Shown in pieces: positions 27,497-36,879 of a stretch of 64,000 nucleotides of DNA; within the stretch, counting starts at the first letter, position 1; each line of letters begins with the position of its first letter. The notes below the pieces were generated by a model. The model was not told where the DNA came from, did no database searches, and was given only the letters and a program-made list of their open reading frames with translations. Origin of the DNA: Hellea balneolensis DSM 19091 (GTDB lineage Bacteria > Pseudomonadota > Alphaproteobacteria > Caulobacterales > Maricaulaceae); contig NZ_AUAC01000003.1 of the NCBI RefSeq assembly GCF_000428525.1, positions 1-64,000 on the forward strand, read 5' to 3'. Position numbers and translations under genes: made by a program.

Positions 27497-28534
27497 CTAC
27501 GAAACTCTTGATTTTAACTTCAGAGCGGGTTTCTCAATCATGTGCCAAGAGATGCCTGCAAAAAGAATGAAAAGCGGCGTCGAAAGCGCCATGATTTCAA
27601 ATGGACCTAAGCCGGGAATAAGGAAAAGAATCGCCTGAATGATCGGGTAGTGCCAGATATAGATGCCATAGGAATAGTCGGGCAGCTTGTGCAGCGGCTT
27701 AAATTGTCTGCGCGACAGCCCTAGCCTCAGCATAAGTCCAGTGAGCAATAGAGTAGCTAATAGTTCGCCGGAAAAGCCCGCTCCAAAAATCGCGAACAAA
27801 ACAGCGATAATAGCAATACCCCACCAAGGCGGTCTTCTCCCTGCTGGCCAATGCCATAAGACCATACCCAATAGGAAGCAGGACGACAATCTGAACAGAG
27901 GCCATATAGAGGCAGGTAGAACCGAAACATCGACAACAAGCGGGGCGCAAATATAGGTAATTTGGACGACGAGGAACATTAGAACGGTCGTCCATAGGCG
28001 TTTTGCGAGACCGATAAAGAAAGCGAAAGCCGCTAAAAAATACGCCGCCATCTCATATCTTATCGTCCAGAGTGGGCCGTTAAAGTCCTCTTCCAAATTG
28101 CCTGCAAAAATACCTCCGGGTGCCCATTGGGGATCACCCATGAAAAGAACACGAAGCGCATAAGACCATGTATCAAGTGACGTAAAATTCGTCAGTCCCC
28201 CGGGTTTTGAAAAGACTGTCGAAAAGATGAATACAAAGGCAATCATAATGGCGATTAGCGCCGGGTAGATTCTCAGCAAACGTGAGACGGCATAAGACTT
28301 GAGATCGTTGCGTGTTGCCAAGCTTTTCATGATGAGTAGGCCGGAGAGTACGAAGAACCCGTTCACGGCCATGTAACCGCCTGTCCATTGATGGATACGA
28401 AAAGGCTCATATCCCGTCGTTGTGAGCCAAAAATGCCCCAGAGCGACGAGTCCCGCTAGCACCCACCGAATAGGCGTAAAATGATTTGCGCCGAAGAGCG
28501 GATCAACCGGACCTGAAGGAAGTGTGGAGACCAT
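27497..28534 (-). CDS. Acyltransferase 3 family membrane protein
   Basis: The 345-residue integral membrane protein has about ten hydrophobic helices. It starts with a variant of the family opening (NHFTPIRWVLAGLVALGHF) and has NGFFVLSGLLI, then LRIYPAL. The YGIYIWHYPI phrase stands in the C-terminal part. Family members acylate surface sugars or lipids. It follows the PepSY gene with a 2-nt gap and so looks like the last gene of the copper efflux transcript. Such a gene is unusual in a Cus operon; the substrate is unknown. Confidence 0.85.
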   Translation of the reverse strand: MVSTLPSGPVDPLFGANHFTPIRWVLAGLVALGHFWLTTTGYEPFRIHQWTGGYMAVNGFFVLSGLLIMKSLATRNDLKSYAVSRLLRIYPALIAIMIAFVFIFSTVFSKPGGLTNFTSLDTWSYALRVLFMGDPQWAPGGIFAGNLEEDFNGPLWTIRYEMAAYFLAAFAFFIGLAKRLWTTVLMFLVVQITYICAPLVVDVSVLPASIWPLFRLSSCFLLGMVLWHWPAGRRPPWWGIAIIAVLFAIFGAGFSGELLATLLLTGLMLRLGLSRRQFKPLHKLPDYSYGIYIWHYPIIQAILFLIPGLGPFEIMALSTPLFILFAGISWHMIEKPALKLKSRVS

Positions 28535-28536
28535 GA

Positions 28537-29268
28537 CTAAGCGCCTTTCTTAGAAGAGCGCCGGCGCTTCAAGGCGCTTCGAACACGGAGCAATACAAGA
28601 CTGAGTCCGGTGAAAAAGAAGAAGACGGAAAGCGCCGCAACGGTTTTGATCCACCATGAGTTAAAGTTCTCGCGGTTGCTCCAATCCATAATGTGTAGGC
28701 CCCACATGAAGTCAAAAGTGCGCCAAAGCCCAGTTCTAACCGCTTTGACCTCAGCCGTCTTTGCATCGACATAAAAGCTAGCCGCATCAGGTTTATCAAA
28801 GTCGATTCGCCACACAGGGCCTCGGCGTCCATATTCTCTTGGGGCATCAGAGGAGAAGAATGAGGCGGTCGTTTGTGTGCTCCGTCCTGCATAGTTTTCA
28901 ACAGCGATTTTAGTGGCAAGAATTTCGTCTAAGGGCGGGCGTATTTGGCCTGTTTTGGCATCGAATATATGTGACGTTTCATCCGTGACTGCTACATAGA
29001 CTGGTTCTTTATCTATAAATTGCAGCGTGATGCTTTTGGGTAGGAGATCATGCTTGGATATGATTTCGATTGGCGCAAGAACATCAGTGTCCCTTGATAG
29101 ATTAGCGGGAGTTGTCTCAGCCCGTAGATGTGTGCCGCGCACATGGTCTATCGGGAAAATTGTCATGAATAGACCCGATATGAGCCAGAGGCCCAATTGA
29201 AGACCAATGGCTATCCCAAACCATAAATGCAGCTTTCGTAAATTGCGGTTTAAAATCGCTTTATTCAT
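28537..29268 (-). CDS. PepSY-domain membrane protein
   Basis: The 243-residue protein has an N-terminal membrane helix (about 14-37, LHLWFGIAIGLQLGLWLISG), a periplasmic middle with a PepSY-like segment (FDAKTGQIRPPLDE and YVDAKTAEVKAV), and a C-terminal helix (about 207-230). Proteins of this type are often linked with metal uptake or reduction. It lies 52 bp after the CusF-like gene and before the acyltransferase. A role in periplasmic copper or iron handling is inferred from context. Confidence 0.75.
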   Translation of the reverse strand: MNKAILNRNLRKLHLWFGIAIGLQLGLWLISGLFMTIFPIDHVRGTHLRAETTPANLSRDTDVLAPIEIISKHDLLPKSITLQFIDKEPVYVAVTDETSHIFDAKTGQIRPPLDEILATKIAVENYAGRSTQTTASFFSSDAPREYGRRGPVWRIDFDKPDAASFYVDAKTAEVKAVRTGLWRTFDFMWGLHIMDWSNRENFNSWWIKTVAALSVFFFFTGLSLVLLRVRSALKRRRSSKKGA

Positions 29269-29320
29269 TTGGCCCTCCCCAGAGCGAGACCGCCTGCAAC
29301 AGGTGTTGCAGGCGTATTTA

Positions 29321-29734
29321 TCAGTGACCGCTATGATCCATTTTCGTGTCTAAGCAGTCTTTACCGTCTGTGTCGGTGTTGCAAATCGCCGTTATGCGAT
29401 AGCTACCGTCGCGCCCTTTTTTGACCATGAAACTCACATTGTCGCCTTTGGCATAGCCGGAAAGGTCAACCGCAGAGGTGATGCCAAAGCCCATGGTCAT
29501 TGCGTCCATGCCCACACCCTCAATTTCTTGATGATCAATGGTGGCCTCTTTGCCGTCGGGGCTAATGGAGAAGATGACGCCCGTTGTGTGGCCCGTATCT
29601 CCGGCCATTTTGCTCTCATCCATTTTCGAATGATCCATTGTACTGTGGTCCATTTCGCCGGAGGTCTCAGCTCCGCAGGCCGTGAGGCCAAGAGTGGCCA
29701 ATGCTGTTAGTGTCATTTTCATTGCGTGTTTCAT
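29321..29734 (-). CDS. cusF: CusF-like periplasmic copper-binding lipoprotein
   Basis: The 137-residue protein has a lipoprotein signal (LATLGLTACG) and a Met/His-rich linker (DHSTMDHSKMDESKM). The CusF-like fold follows, with GVGMDAMTMGF, the family's metal-binding Met segment. It ends in KMDHSGH. CusF hands Cu(I)/Ag(I) to CusB in the periplasm. The start overlaps the cusA stop by 4 nt. The last third carries a Cys pair (CNTDTDGKDC), which is unusual for CusF. Confidence 0.88.
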   Translation of the reverse strand: MKHAMKMTLTALATLGLTACGAETSGEMDHSTMDHSKMDESKMAGDTGHTTGVIFSISPDGKEATIDHQEIEGVGMDAMTMGFGITSAVDLSGYAKGDNVSFMVKKGRDGSYRITAICNTDTDGKDCLDTKMDHSGH

Positions 29735-32700
29735 GCGGGGTCTCCTTCAAGGTTTGCATGGGTTGAATTTTGGTGTTTTGGGAGCTTTCTGCCTACCCAA
29801 ATAAAATAGATGGCCGGAATAACGATGAGTGTGAGAATGGTGGTCGAAACCATCCCGCCAAGCATCGGTAGAGCGATACGGCGCATCACGTCAGAGCCTA
29901 AGCCTTCGGTCAGAAAAATGGGCGCGAGCCCAGCCATGACGGTTAAAACGGTCATGAGTTTGGGGCGAACCCGTAAGGCTGCGCCGTGACTTACAGCTGT
30001 AAAGAGGTCTGCTTTGGTTTTAGGATTATCCGTGCGAACCTGCTGATCGATATAGAGAAGCATGACCACAGCTGTTTCCACCGCGATGCCGCCGAGCGCA
30101 ATGAAACCAACGGCGACCGCGACTGACAAATTATAGCCCGCCAGATAGACAGCCCAAAGTCCGCCAACGAGGCCAAAGGGCAGAGACAGCATGATAATCA
30201 GCGTCCGGTCGAGGCGTCCAAAATGCAGCATGAGAAGTAGGAAGATGAGACCAATCGCTGACGGGATTGCAATTTTCAGGCGCTCATTCGCGCGCTCAAG
30301 CTGCTCATATTGACCTGACCATCCGACGGCATATCCGGGCGGCAACGAGATGGCATCGGCGACAACAGCCTTGGCCTCAGCCACATAGCCGCCCAAGTCA
30401 CGATCAGTGATGTCCACAAAGACCCAGCCCGTCAGCCGTGCATTTTCTGAACGGATCATGGGCGGGCCTTCGGTATAAGCAACGCTCGCGACTTCGCGCA
30501 GCGGAATATGTGCGCCCGTCGGCGTTGGGATGAGAATATTGCCAATGTCCGTATCGGTTTCGCGGAAGGCGCGTTCATAGCGCAGCATGATATTATAGCG
30601 CTCTCGGCCTTGAATGGACTCCGAGAGGCGCATGCCCCCGAGCGCCGTTTGAATCACCCCTTGGAAGGTGCCCATATCTATATTGCGCCGCGCTAACTCC
30701 AGTCGGTTGGGCGTAATCTCAAGGTATTTCCCTCCTAAGACACGGTCGGCAAAGGCCGATCGCGTTCCCGGAATATCGCTGACAACCGCTTCGATGTCGC
30801 GAGCAATGGACTCGATTTGGGTCAGATCATCACCTGTGACCTTGATGCCAATGGGCGTGCGAATGCCTGTAGAGACCATATCCATTCGGATTTTGATCGG
30901 ATAGCCCCATGAATTAACGAGGCCGGGCATTTGAAGGCGGCTATTGAGATCATCGACAATGCCTTCAGCCGTCATACCTACGCGCCATTCTGACTTGGGT
31001 TTTAGCTTTATCCAGCTTTCGATCATGGTCAGCGGCGCAGGGTCAGTTGCCGTATCCGCGCGGCCTGCTTTGCCAAATACGCTTTCAACTTCTGGCACGG
31101 TTTTAATCACGCGGTTGGTTTGGCCGAGGATTTCACGCATTTTAGTTGTCGACACGCCCGGCAATGTTGTGGGCATATAAAGCAGCTCACCTTCATAGAG
31201 AGCGGGCATGAACTCTGTCCCAAGCTTTTGAGCCGGCACGATAACGCTGGCCGTCACTAGAAGCGCAATCACTACGGTCAGCCATTTGAATTTTAGGGCA
31301 GCCCATATGACAGGCTTATAAATCCACACAAAAAACCGATTGAGCGGATTGGCCGTTTCGGGCCGCATCTTGCCCCGCAGAAGCCAGATCATCAGCACCG
31401 GGATGAGCGTGACCGATAAAAGCGCGCCAAAGGCCATTGCGTAGGTTTTGGTGAACGCGAGCGGAGAAAAGAGACGGTAGCTTTCACCCGTCAGGGCAAA
31501 GACAGGCAAGAATGAGACAACAATGATCAGAAGCGAGAAAAACAATCCCGGTCCGACTTCTTGAGCGGCCTCAATCAGCACACGCCGACGTGTTGGTTCA
31601 TCTGGTTTGCCGTCCACTTCGGAGAGTTTTCTGACGCCGTTTTCAACCATCACAATGGACGCATCAACCATTGCCCCAATGGCAATCGCAATGCCGCCCA
31701 AAGACATGATATTCGCCGTCACGCCTTGGCCTGACATGATGATAAAAGCGCCGAGCACGCCGAGGGGCAGCGTGATGACAGCCACAAAAGCCGCCCTGAA
31801 ATGCAGTAAGAAAAGAAAGATGACGAGCGCCACCACAAGGCCTTCTTCAATCAGCTTCTTTTTCAAATAGGATACAGCCCCTTCAATAAGCGGAGCGCGG
31901 TCATAAACGGTGACGATCTCAACGCCCTCGGGCAGTCCTCTTTGGAGTTCAGTGAGTTTATCTTTGACGCGGTTAATGACGTCTAGGGCGTTCTCTCCGT
32001 CGCGCATAACGACAATGCCCGCGACCGTCTCGCCTTCGCCGTTAAGTTCAACAATACCGCGCCGTAGCGCCGGACCTTCGATGATACGGGCGACATCGGA
32101 TAAGAGAACGGGTGTACCGTCTTCCGCCAGGACAACCACTTGCTGCAAATCGAGCGCTGTTTTGACATAGCCAGAGGAGCGGATGACATATTCTGTTTCG
32201 CCTTGTTCAATAACGCGACCCCCCACTTCGCTACTGGCGGCGCGTATAGCGCGGGCCAGTTGATCGATAGAAATATCATAAGACTCGAGTTGGTTGGGAT
32301 CGATCAGGACTTGATACTCTCGTTCAAACCCGCCGACAGAGGCGACTTCAGAAACGCCTTCCACGCCTGACAATTCTAATTTTAAGAACCAGTCTTGCAG
32401 GCTTCGCAATTCTGCAAGGTCTGTCTGGCCCGTCTTATCTACTAAGGCATATTGATAGACCCAGCCGACCCCTGTGGCGTCAGGGCCAATTTGTGGCACA
32501 GCATTGTCAGGCAGCTCGGAGCCTAAACGGGAAAGGGCTTCAACGACGCGCGAGCGCGCCCAGTAGGGATCAACGCTGTCCTCAAAGATAACATAGACAA
32601 AGCTTGTGCCGAACATGGAGGAGCCGCGAACATCTTTTGTCTTAGGGAGACCTAATAGATTTGTCGAAAGCGGATAAGTCACCAAGTCTTCGACAATTTG

Positions 32701-32943
32701 CGGCGACTGACCGGGAAACTCCGTGCGGATAATAACCTGGGTGTCGGTAAGGTCAGGTATGGCATCGAGCGGCATGCTTTTGAGTGACATCCATCCGCCA
32801 ATGGCCAACGCTATGGCCAAAACGGCTATGATGAGTTGATTGGCAATTGACCAGCCAATCAGTTTCGCAATAGCTGACTTGGACGGGTCTTTGCCTGCGA
32901 GACTGTCAGGCTCGGCTACCTCATTGACGTTTACGGCGCTCAT
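29731..32943 (-). CDS. cusA: CusA-type heavy-metal RND efflux pump
   Basis: The 1070-residue inner-membrane transporter has the CusA/CzcA plan: an N-terminal helix, PLDAIPDLTDTQVIIRTEFPG (about residues 55-75), two large periplasmic loops and twelve membrane helices. The helix-4 phrase GAMVDASIVMVEN carries the proton-relay acidic residue. It works with CusB and CusC to export Cu(I) or Ag(I). Four-base overlaps with cusB and cusF show one transcript. Metal choice is inferred from neighbours. Confidence 0.95.
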   Translation of the reverse strand: MSAVNVNEVAEPDSLAGKDPSKSAIAKLIGWSIANQLIIAVLAIALAIGGWMSLKSMPLDAIPDLTDTQVIIRTEFPGQSPQIVEDLVTYPLSTNLLGLPKTKDVRGSSMFGTSFVYVIFEDSVDPYWARSRVVEALSRLGSELPDNAVPQIGPDATGVGWVYQYALVDKTGQTDLAELRSLQDWFLKLELSGVEGVSEVASVGGFEREYQVLIDPNQLESYDISIDQLARAIRAASSEVGGRVIEQGETEYVIRSSGYVKTALDLQQVVVLAEDGTPVLLSDVARIIEGPALRRGIVELNGEGETVAGIVVMRDGENALDVINRVKDKLTELQRGLPEGVEIVTVYDRAPLIEGAVSYLKKKLIEEGLVVALVIFLFLLHFRAAFVAVITLPLGVLGAFIIMSGQGVTANIMSLGGIAIAIGAMVDASIVMVENGVRKLSEVDGKPDEPTRRRVLIEAAQEVGPGLFFSLLIIVVSFLPVFALTGESYRLFSPLAFTKTYAMAFGALLSVTLIPVLMIWLLRGKMRPETANPLNRFFVWIYKPVIWAALKFKWLTVVIALLVTASVIVPAQKLGTEFMPALYEGELLYMPTTLPGVSTTKMREILGQTNRVIKTVPEVESVFGKAGRADTATDPAPLTMIESWIKLKPKSEWRVGMTAEGIVDDLNSRLQMPGLVNSWGYPIKIRMDMVSTGIRTPIGIKVTGDDLTQIESIARDIEAVVSDIPGTRSAFADRVLGGKYLEITPNRLELARRNIDMGTFQGVIQTALGGMRLSESIQGRERYNIMLRYERAFRETDTDIGNILIPTPTGAHIPLREVASVAYTEGPPMIRSENARLTGWVFVDITDRDLGGYVAEAKAVVADAISLPPGYAVGWSGQYEQLERANERLKIAIPSAIGLIFLLLMLHFGRLDRTLIIMLSLPFGLVGGLWAVYLAGYNLSVAVAVGFIALGGIAVETAVVMLLYIDQQVRTDNPKTKADLFTAVSHGAALRVRPKLMTVLTVMAGLAPIFLTEGLGSDVMRRIALPMLGGMVSTTILTLIVIPAIYFIWVGRKLPKHQNSTHANLEGDPA

Positions 32944-34685
32944 GGAGTTGTGTTTTCCGCGCTACCCATCATAGGGTCGGGCCATGCAATGACCTTGGCA
33001 TCTGCATTTGAATATGGATTTGCGGGTAAACCGCGATCCTGGAGCCAGAGACGTCCGGTCTCTTGGTCAGCGTAAAATATCAACCCCTTCGATTTGTAGT
33101 GAGACGGAGCACCAAGAGTTAGCCAAGGATCAAGTGCGCTCATCAAATGTGCGAGTTGCTGTGCCAGTGGGTCGCCTGTCTTGTTCTCTTTCGCTCCCAG
33201 AATAGCGGTCTCAGCGGAGTCCAGAATTGGGGCAAGCTTAGATCCCTCAAAACGTATCCGTAATCCGTCAATCAGAGTGAGCGCTGGGTCGAGGAAATAA
33301 GGATCAATGGCATAACCATCAATCAGAGCTTCATGAAAATAAAGCGCCGTATCGACCATATGATCAATCTGGCTTAACGTGGCTGCATCAATAGGAAGCT
33401 CAGAGAGCGGCGTTGATCCGTCAAACTCCGCCATGGGCGCGTTAAGTTTAGAAAAACCTTCCCGAAGGTTTGACTCGGAATCGAGCATGAATTGTCCGCT
33501 GGCAACAATACGGTCGCCTGCGCTGAGGCCGGACAAGACCTGGGTGCGCCCGCTGACACTGGAGCCAATCTTAATGTCGCGGGCTTCAAAGCGTCCATCG
33601 CCTAAAGCGAGTATAACATGAGCGCCGCGAGAATCGCGCAAGACGGCTTGGCTTGGTACAGATAATTTGGTGCTGGGTGTCTCGGATGGCTCCGCTTCAA
33701 ATAGGATGTCCGCATAGGCTCCAGGGCGAAGGCTACCCGAGCTATTATCTACACTAATCCTAACCTGTGCTGTGCGGGTTTTCGTATCAATTGTCGGATA
33801 AATGTAATCGACTTCGCCAATTGTGGCTGCGTCAGGCGCGCTCTCAAATGTCAAAGTCGCAGTTTTACCTATCGTCATAGATGGCAGGTCGGATTCCGGC
33901 ACGGACGCAATGACCCAGACCTTATCATAGGCTTGCAGTTTCACCACGGGATCGCCCGGTTTGAGGTAGTCCCCATCGCGCACCATAAGTTCGGTCACGA
34001 CGCCCGCGGTTTCTGCATAAACAGGCATGCGCTCAATCACTTCTCGCGTTTCTGTCAGCCGCTCAATCAGGCTTTCTTGCATGCCTTTAGATTTCAGTCT
34101 TTGGCGCACAGAAGCAATGCGGCGTTCATTCCCGATTTGCACCGAAGCCAAATAATCCTTCTGCGCCGCGATTAAATCGGGCGTGTAAATGCTGTAAAGG
34201 CGCTGACCACGTCGGACAATATCCCCTTCCGCGCGAACCGTGAGGCCATTGATCCAGCCTTCAAGCCGAGACGCCGCCATCGATTCAAGTCGCGTATTCG
34301 GCTCTACTGTGCCGTAGGCTCGCTGGTTTTGGGTAAAGTCCGATGTGCCAACCAAGGCGGTTCTGATACCCATGGTCTGGATCATCTCAGGAGATACAGC
34401 CACAGCTTTATCCTGAGTGGGGGCGCCTTTTGCGGGTACAAGGTCCATCCCGCAAATCGGACAGCTTCCATTTGGGTCCTCTGAAATATAATGCGGGTGC
34501 ATTGGGCATGTATAAGAGGTGCTCTCAGATTGCGCGCTCATGGATGACGTTTGAGCAGATTGTCCCGACTGCATAGCGGCATGGTCATGTCCGGTATCTA
34601 AAGCCGAACCGTTTTTGGAAGCAGGTTCACAAGCGGCTAAAATCACGGCGGCACTGAAGAGTAAGGCGGTTTTAAAATAGGTCAT
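32940..34685 (-). CDS. cusB: CusB-type periplasmic adaptor with heavy-metal-binding domain
   Basis: The 581-residue protein begins with a lipoprotein signal (AAVILAACEP) and a His/Met-rich patch. A heavy-metal-binding domain follows: YTCPMHP and CPICGMDLV, near residues 57-84. The membrane-fusion core has the MAASRLEGWI barrel-sandwich start, a helical hairpin (about 170-215) and a beta barrel. The C-terminal 180 residues are longer than in E. coli CusB and resemble the DUF3347-like extension. It bridges CusA and CusC. Confidence 0.93.
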   Translation of the reverse strand: MTYFKTALLFSAAVILAACEPASKNGSALDTGHDHAAMQSGQSAQTSSMSAQSESTSYTCPMHPHYISEDPNGSCPICGMDLVPAKGAPTQDKAVAVSPEMIQTMGIRTALVGTSDFTQNQRAYGTVEPNTRLESMAASRLEGWINGLTVRAEGDIVRRGQRLYSIYTPDLIAAQKDYLASVQIGNERRIASVRQRLKSKGMQESLIERLTETREVIERMPVYAETAGVVTELMVRDGDYLKPGDPVVKLQAYDKVWVIASVPESDLPSMTIGKTATLTFESAPDAATIGEVDYIYPTIDTKTRTAQVRISVDNSSGSLRPGAYADILFEAEPSETPSTKLSVPSQAVLRDSRGAHVILALGDGRFEARDIKIGSSVSGRTQVLSGLSAGDRIVASGQFMLDSESNLREGFSKLNAPMAEFDGSTPLSELPIDAATLSQIDHMVDTALYFHEALIDGYAIDPYFLDPALTLIDGLRIRFEGSKLAPILDSAETAILGAKENKTGDPLAQQLAHLMSALDPWLTLGAPSHYKSKGLIFYADQETGRLWLQDRGLPANPYSNADAKVIAWPDPMMGSAENTTP

Positions 34686-36025
34686 GATGTCACCAAGAGG
34701 CTGTTCATTTTTGCAATCATCTGGTCGCGCAGGCTTTGTTCTTTGACGATTTCAGATCGAAGCATAAGGATGGCAATTTCGCCGTCGATAATGGAGGAAT
34801 AATCACCGGTTCCGGCTTCATAGCTAATCAGCTGCGCGGCAGTTTGCTCTTCAATGGCGCTGATTTTCTGCTCAATAATTCGAATATTTGCACTCGCGGT
34901 TTCTCGCCGCGCATCATATCGCGACCACTCGGACTGCAATTGCCGGGCTATCGCTGTGCGGCGCGCAAGGGCTGCGTTTCTATCGGTCTTCGCCGCGCGT
35001 AAATTAGGTTCTTGGCGCTTACCGGCCCAAAGAGGAATTGAGAAGGTCACGCCGCCTGAAATCCAATCTTCGCCGTCAAAATTAGAGCGCGGGCCTTGGC
35101 CGGACTCACGTTGTTGATAGGTTAGATTAACGCCCCAATCCGGTTTAAAATCCGCCTCTGCGCGCTGGACATCGGCGTCTGAAACTTGAACGGCGGCGTC
35201 TGCGACTCGGACCCCGTAAAAGGCTATTGCGTTCCCGGTCCAAGGCGCTCTCGTGAGCGCGGGAACATCTGTATCAGGAATGAAGCCGAGTAGATTGATA
35301 AGCTCTGCATTGATCTGTGCCTCGCGGCCGTCAAGCTCAGCTAAGGTTCTGGACACTTCCGTACGCTCGACATCGACTTGCGCCAGACGAAACACCAGAG
35401 GGCGTCCTGCATTGATTTCTATGTCGATGATGTCTGCAAGTTCATCATATTTATATTGCCGCTCGCGCGCATAGTCGCGCTGAACGTCCAGACTATGTTT
35501 TTCAATCAGATAGACTAATAATTGTCCGCGCAGACGCGCAAACTGTTCGTCTCTTTCAAAATCCTGGGAATCGGCTTGGCGTAGCGATTTAAGCGAATTG
35601 GCTTTACGTTCAGAACGGCTTGGGAGCGCCTGACGAATACCTACCGCCTTATTAGACGGCAGATATTCTGAAAAAGACGGGTCGAAAAGCGGTACGTTAT
35701 TCAGCTGCAAAGAAACAACGGGGTCGGGCAGTCCAAGCGCGCCTTCAGCCCGCTGACGGTTCGCCTCGGCGCTTAGGTTAAGCGCGTCCAAAGAGGGGTG
35801 TAGGCGCAGCGCATCCTCTAATTCAGAAAATGAAGACATCCGCGTTGGCGCTTCTTGACTTTGAAAAGGCGACTTTGGTGCTGATCCAATGAGATCAACA
35901 GCATAGTCCGTGTCCTGTGCGCTTACCGCTAATGGCAAACATAGGACGCTAATGCCGCCGAATAGGGCAGATAGGATAGCGGCGCGAGGCCGGACAGTAC
36001 GTAATGATGTGTGGCGGATATACAT
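34682..36025 (-). CDS. cusC: TolC-family outer-membrane channel of the Cus pump
   Basis: The 447-residue protein has a signal peptide ending near LPLAVSAQ and the two repeated helical halves of outer-membrane efflux proteins (ALRLHPSLDALNLSAEANRQ; later AADAAVQVSDADVQRAEADFKPDWG). It forms the exit duct for the CusAB complex. The stop overlaps the cusB start by 4 nt. A hairpin-forming repeat lies just upstream (36031-36096). Confidence 0.9.
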   Translation of the reverse strand: MYIRHTSLRTVRPRAAILSALFGGISVLCLPLAVSAQDTDYAVDLIGSAPKSPFQSQEAPTRMSSFSELEDALRLHPSLDALNLSAEANRQRAEGALGLPDPVVSLQLNNVPLFDPSFSEYLPSNKAVGIRQALPSRSERKANSLKSLRQADSQDFERDEQFARLRGQLLVYLIEKHSLDVQRDYARERQYKYDELADIIDIEINAGRPLVFRLAQVDVERTEVSRTLAELDGREAQINAELINLLGFIPDTDVPALTRAPWTGNAIAFYGVRVADAAVQVSDADVQRAEADFKPDWGVNLTYQQRESGQGPRSNFDGEDWISGGVTFSIPLWAGKRQEPNLRAAKTDRNAALARRTAIARQLQSEWSRYDARRETASANIRIIEQKISAIEEQTAAQLISYEAGTGDYSSIIDGEIAILMLRSEIVKEQSLRDQMIAKMNSLLVTS

Positions 36026-36030
36026 CCGAA

Positions 36031-36096
36031 AATCTCCAATTAAACAGGCAAATAGGCTCAGAGGCAGGCTCTAAGCAGTTAGGCTGTTTGGAGATT
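36031..36096 (-). promoter_or_regulatory. Inverted repeat between the small Cys-rich gene and cusC
   Basis: AATCTCCAA-TTAA-ACAG at 36031-36047 is nearly the reverse complement of CTGTTTGGAGATT at 36084-36096. The two arms enclose about 36 nt that include another AGGCTC/GCCT pairing. It could attenuate or partly terminate transcription between the first gene and the efflux genes, or protect the mRNA. Confidence 0.4.
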
Positions 36097-36514
36097 AAAT
36101 GAGGAGCGTGTCGAAGCGCGCGAGCGGGCTATCCGTAAAGCGCGAGGCCGGTTCTATCGGCGGACCCGTAATGCGCAAAAGACGCATTTCAGGACGCGGT
36201 AATGCGTGCGGTGCATTTACCAATGCAACGAGGCTCGTATCAGAATGTGTCTTGGTGATGGGGTCGGTATCAACTGTAAACGTCGAGGATACAGCGCAAT
36301 CATCGCAAGATGTGCAGTATTTTTCAGGCGTTTGCTTGTCAGCGTCACTTGATAGTTTAGTGTCGACAGTGTGACAGGGCGGCGCTGCCGCTTCAGTCAT
36401 TTGGACGGAATGAGGTGCATTTTCGACGTGGCCGGTGACGCAGCACGCCATAACCGGCGTTGCCATCATAATGATGGCCGCAAATAGGCATAAGACTGTC
36501 GAAATGACTCTCAT
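36095..36514 (-). CDS. Small secreted Cys-rich protein at the head of the copper efflux operon
   Basis: The likely start is the ATG at 36514, giving 139 residues that open with a signal peptide (MRVISTVLCLFAAIIMMATP). A longer frame to 36766 crosses the csoR promoter and is rejected. The mature part has CCVTGHVE, PPCHTVD and YCTSCDDC, good ligands for soft metals. Similar small Cys-rich proteins are common in proteobacterial copper clusters. A role as periplasmic copper binder is inference. Confidence 0.7.
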   Translation of the reverse strand: MRVISTVLCLFAAIIMMATPVMACCVTGHVENAPHSVQMTEAAAPPCHTVDTKLSSDADKQTPEKYCTSCDDCAVSSTFTVDTDPITKTHSDTSLVALVNAPHALPRPEMRLLRITGPPIEPASRFTDSPLARFDTLLI

Positions 36515-36550
36515 GCTTGCATCATAGCGTAAAAAGATTAAGAAAGTAAA

Positions 36551-36567
36551 TACCCCTACGGGGCATA
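36551..36567. promoter_or_regulatory. Candidate CsoR operator between cus operon and csoR
   Basis: ATACCCCTACGGGGCAT is an imperfect palindrome with the C-tract/G-tract style of CsoR-family operators. It sits in the divergent promoter of the regulator gene (start 36596) and the cus operon (start 36514). A related site lies at 38171-38187. Confidence 0.65.
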
Positions 36568-36595
36568 ACTGCATAGTAGAATTAGAAGTCATCAT

Positions 36596-36868
36596 ATGTC
36601 CACGCATTCGCCTAAAACCATCAACCGCCTCAAAAGAATTGAGGGTCAAGTTCGCGGCATTATTAAAATGCTCGAAGATGAACGCTATTGTATCGATGTT
36701 CTCACGCAGATGCAGGCCGTCAAATCCGCTATGGCCCGCGCAGAGAGTGAAATCCTCAAAGATCACGCTTCGGGCTGTGTGAATGCGGCCATAAAGTCAG
36801 GCAATGAGGATGAGCAACGCGAAAAAGTTGCCGAACTCGTCGATCTTTTTGACAAATTAAAACGCTAA
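36596..36868 (+). CDS. csoR: CsoR-family copper-sensing repressor
   Basis: The 90-residue all-helical protein has the CsoR/RcnR/FrmR opening (INRLKRIEGQVRGI) and the copper ligands C32, H57 and C61 in the C-H-C pattern of CsoR. Copper binding releases such repressors from GC-tract palindromes. It is divergent from the cus operon and heads the copC-copD genes, and palindromes of the right type lie at both promoters. Confidence 0.92.
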   Translation: MSTHSPKTINRLKRIEGQVRGIIKMLEDERYCIDVLTQMQAVKSAMARAESEILKDHASGCVNAAIKSGNEDEQREKVAELVDLFDKLKR

Positions 36869-36879
36869 AGGTTAGTTTC

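Noticed and set aside
36515-36766. N-terminal extension of the small Cys-rich gene
   Set aside because: It would cover the csoR operator and gene; the ATG at 36514 begins a clear signal peptide.
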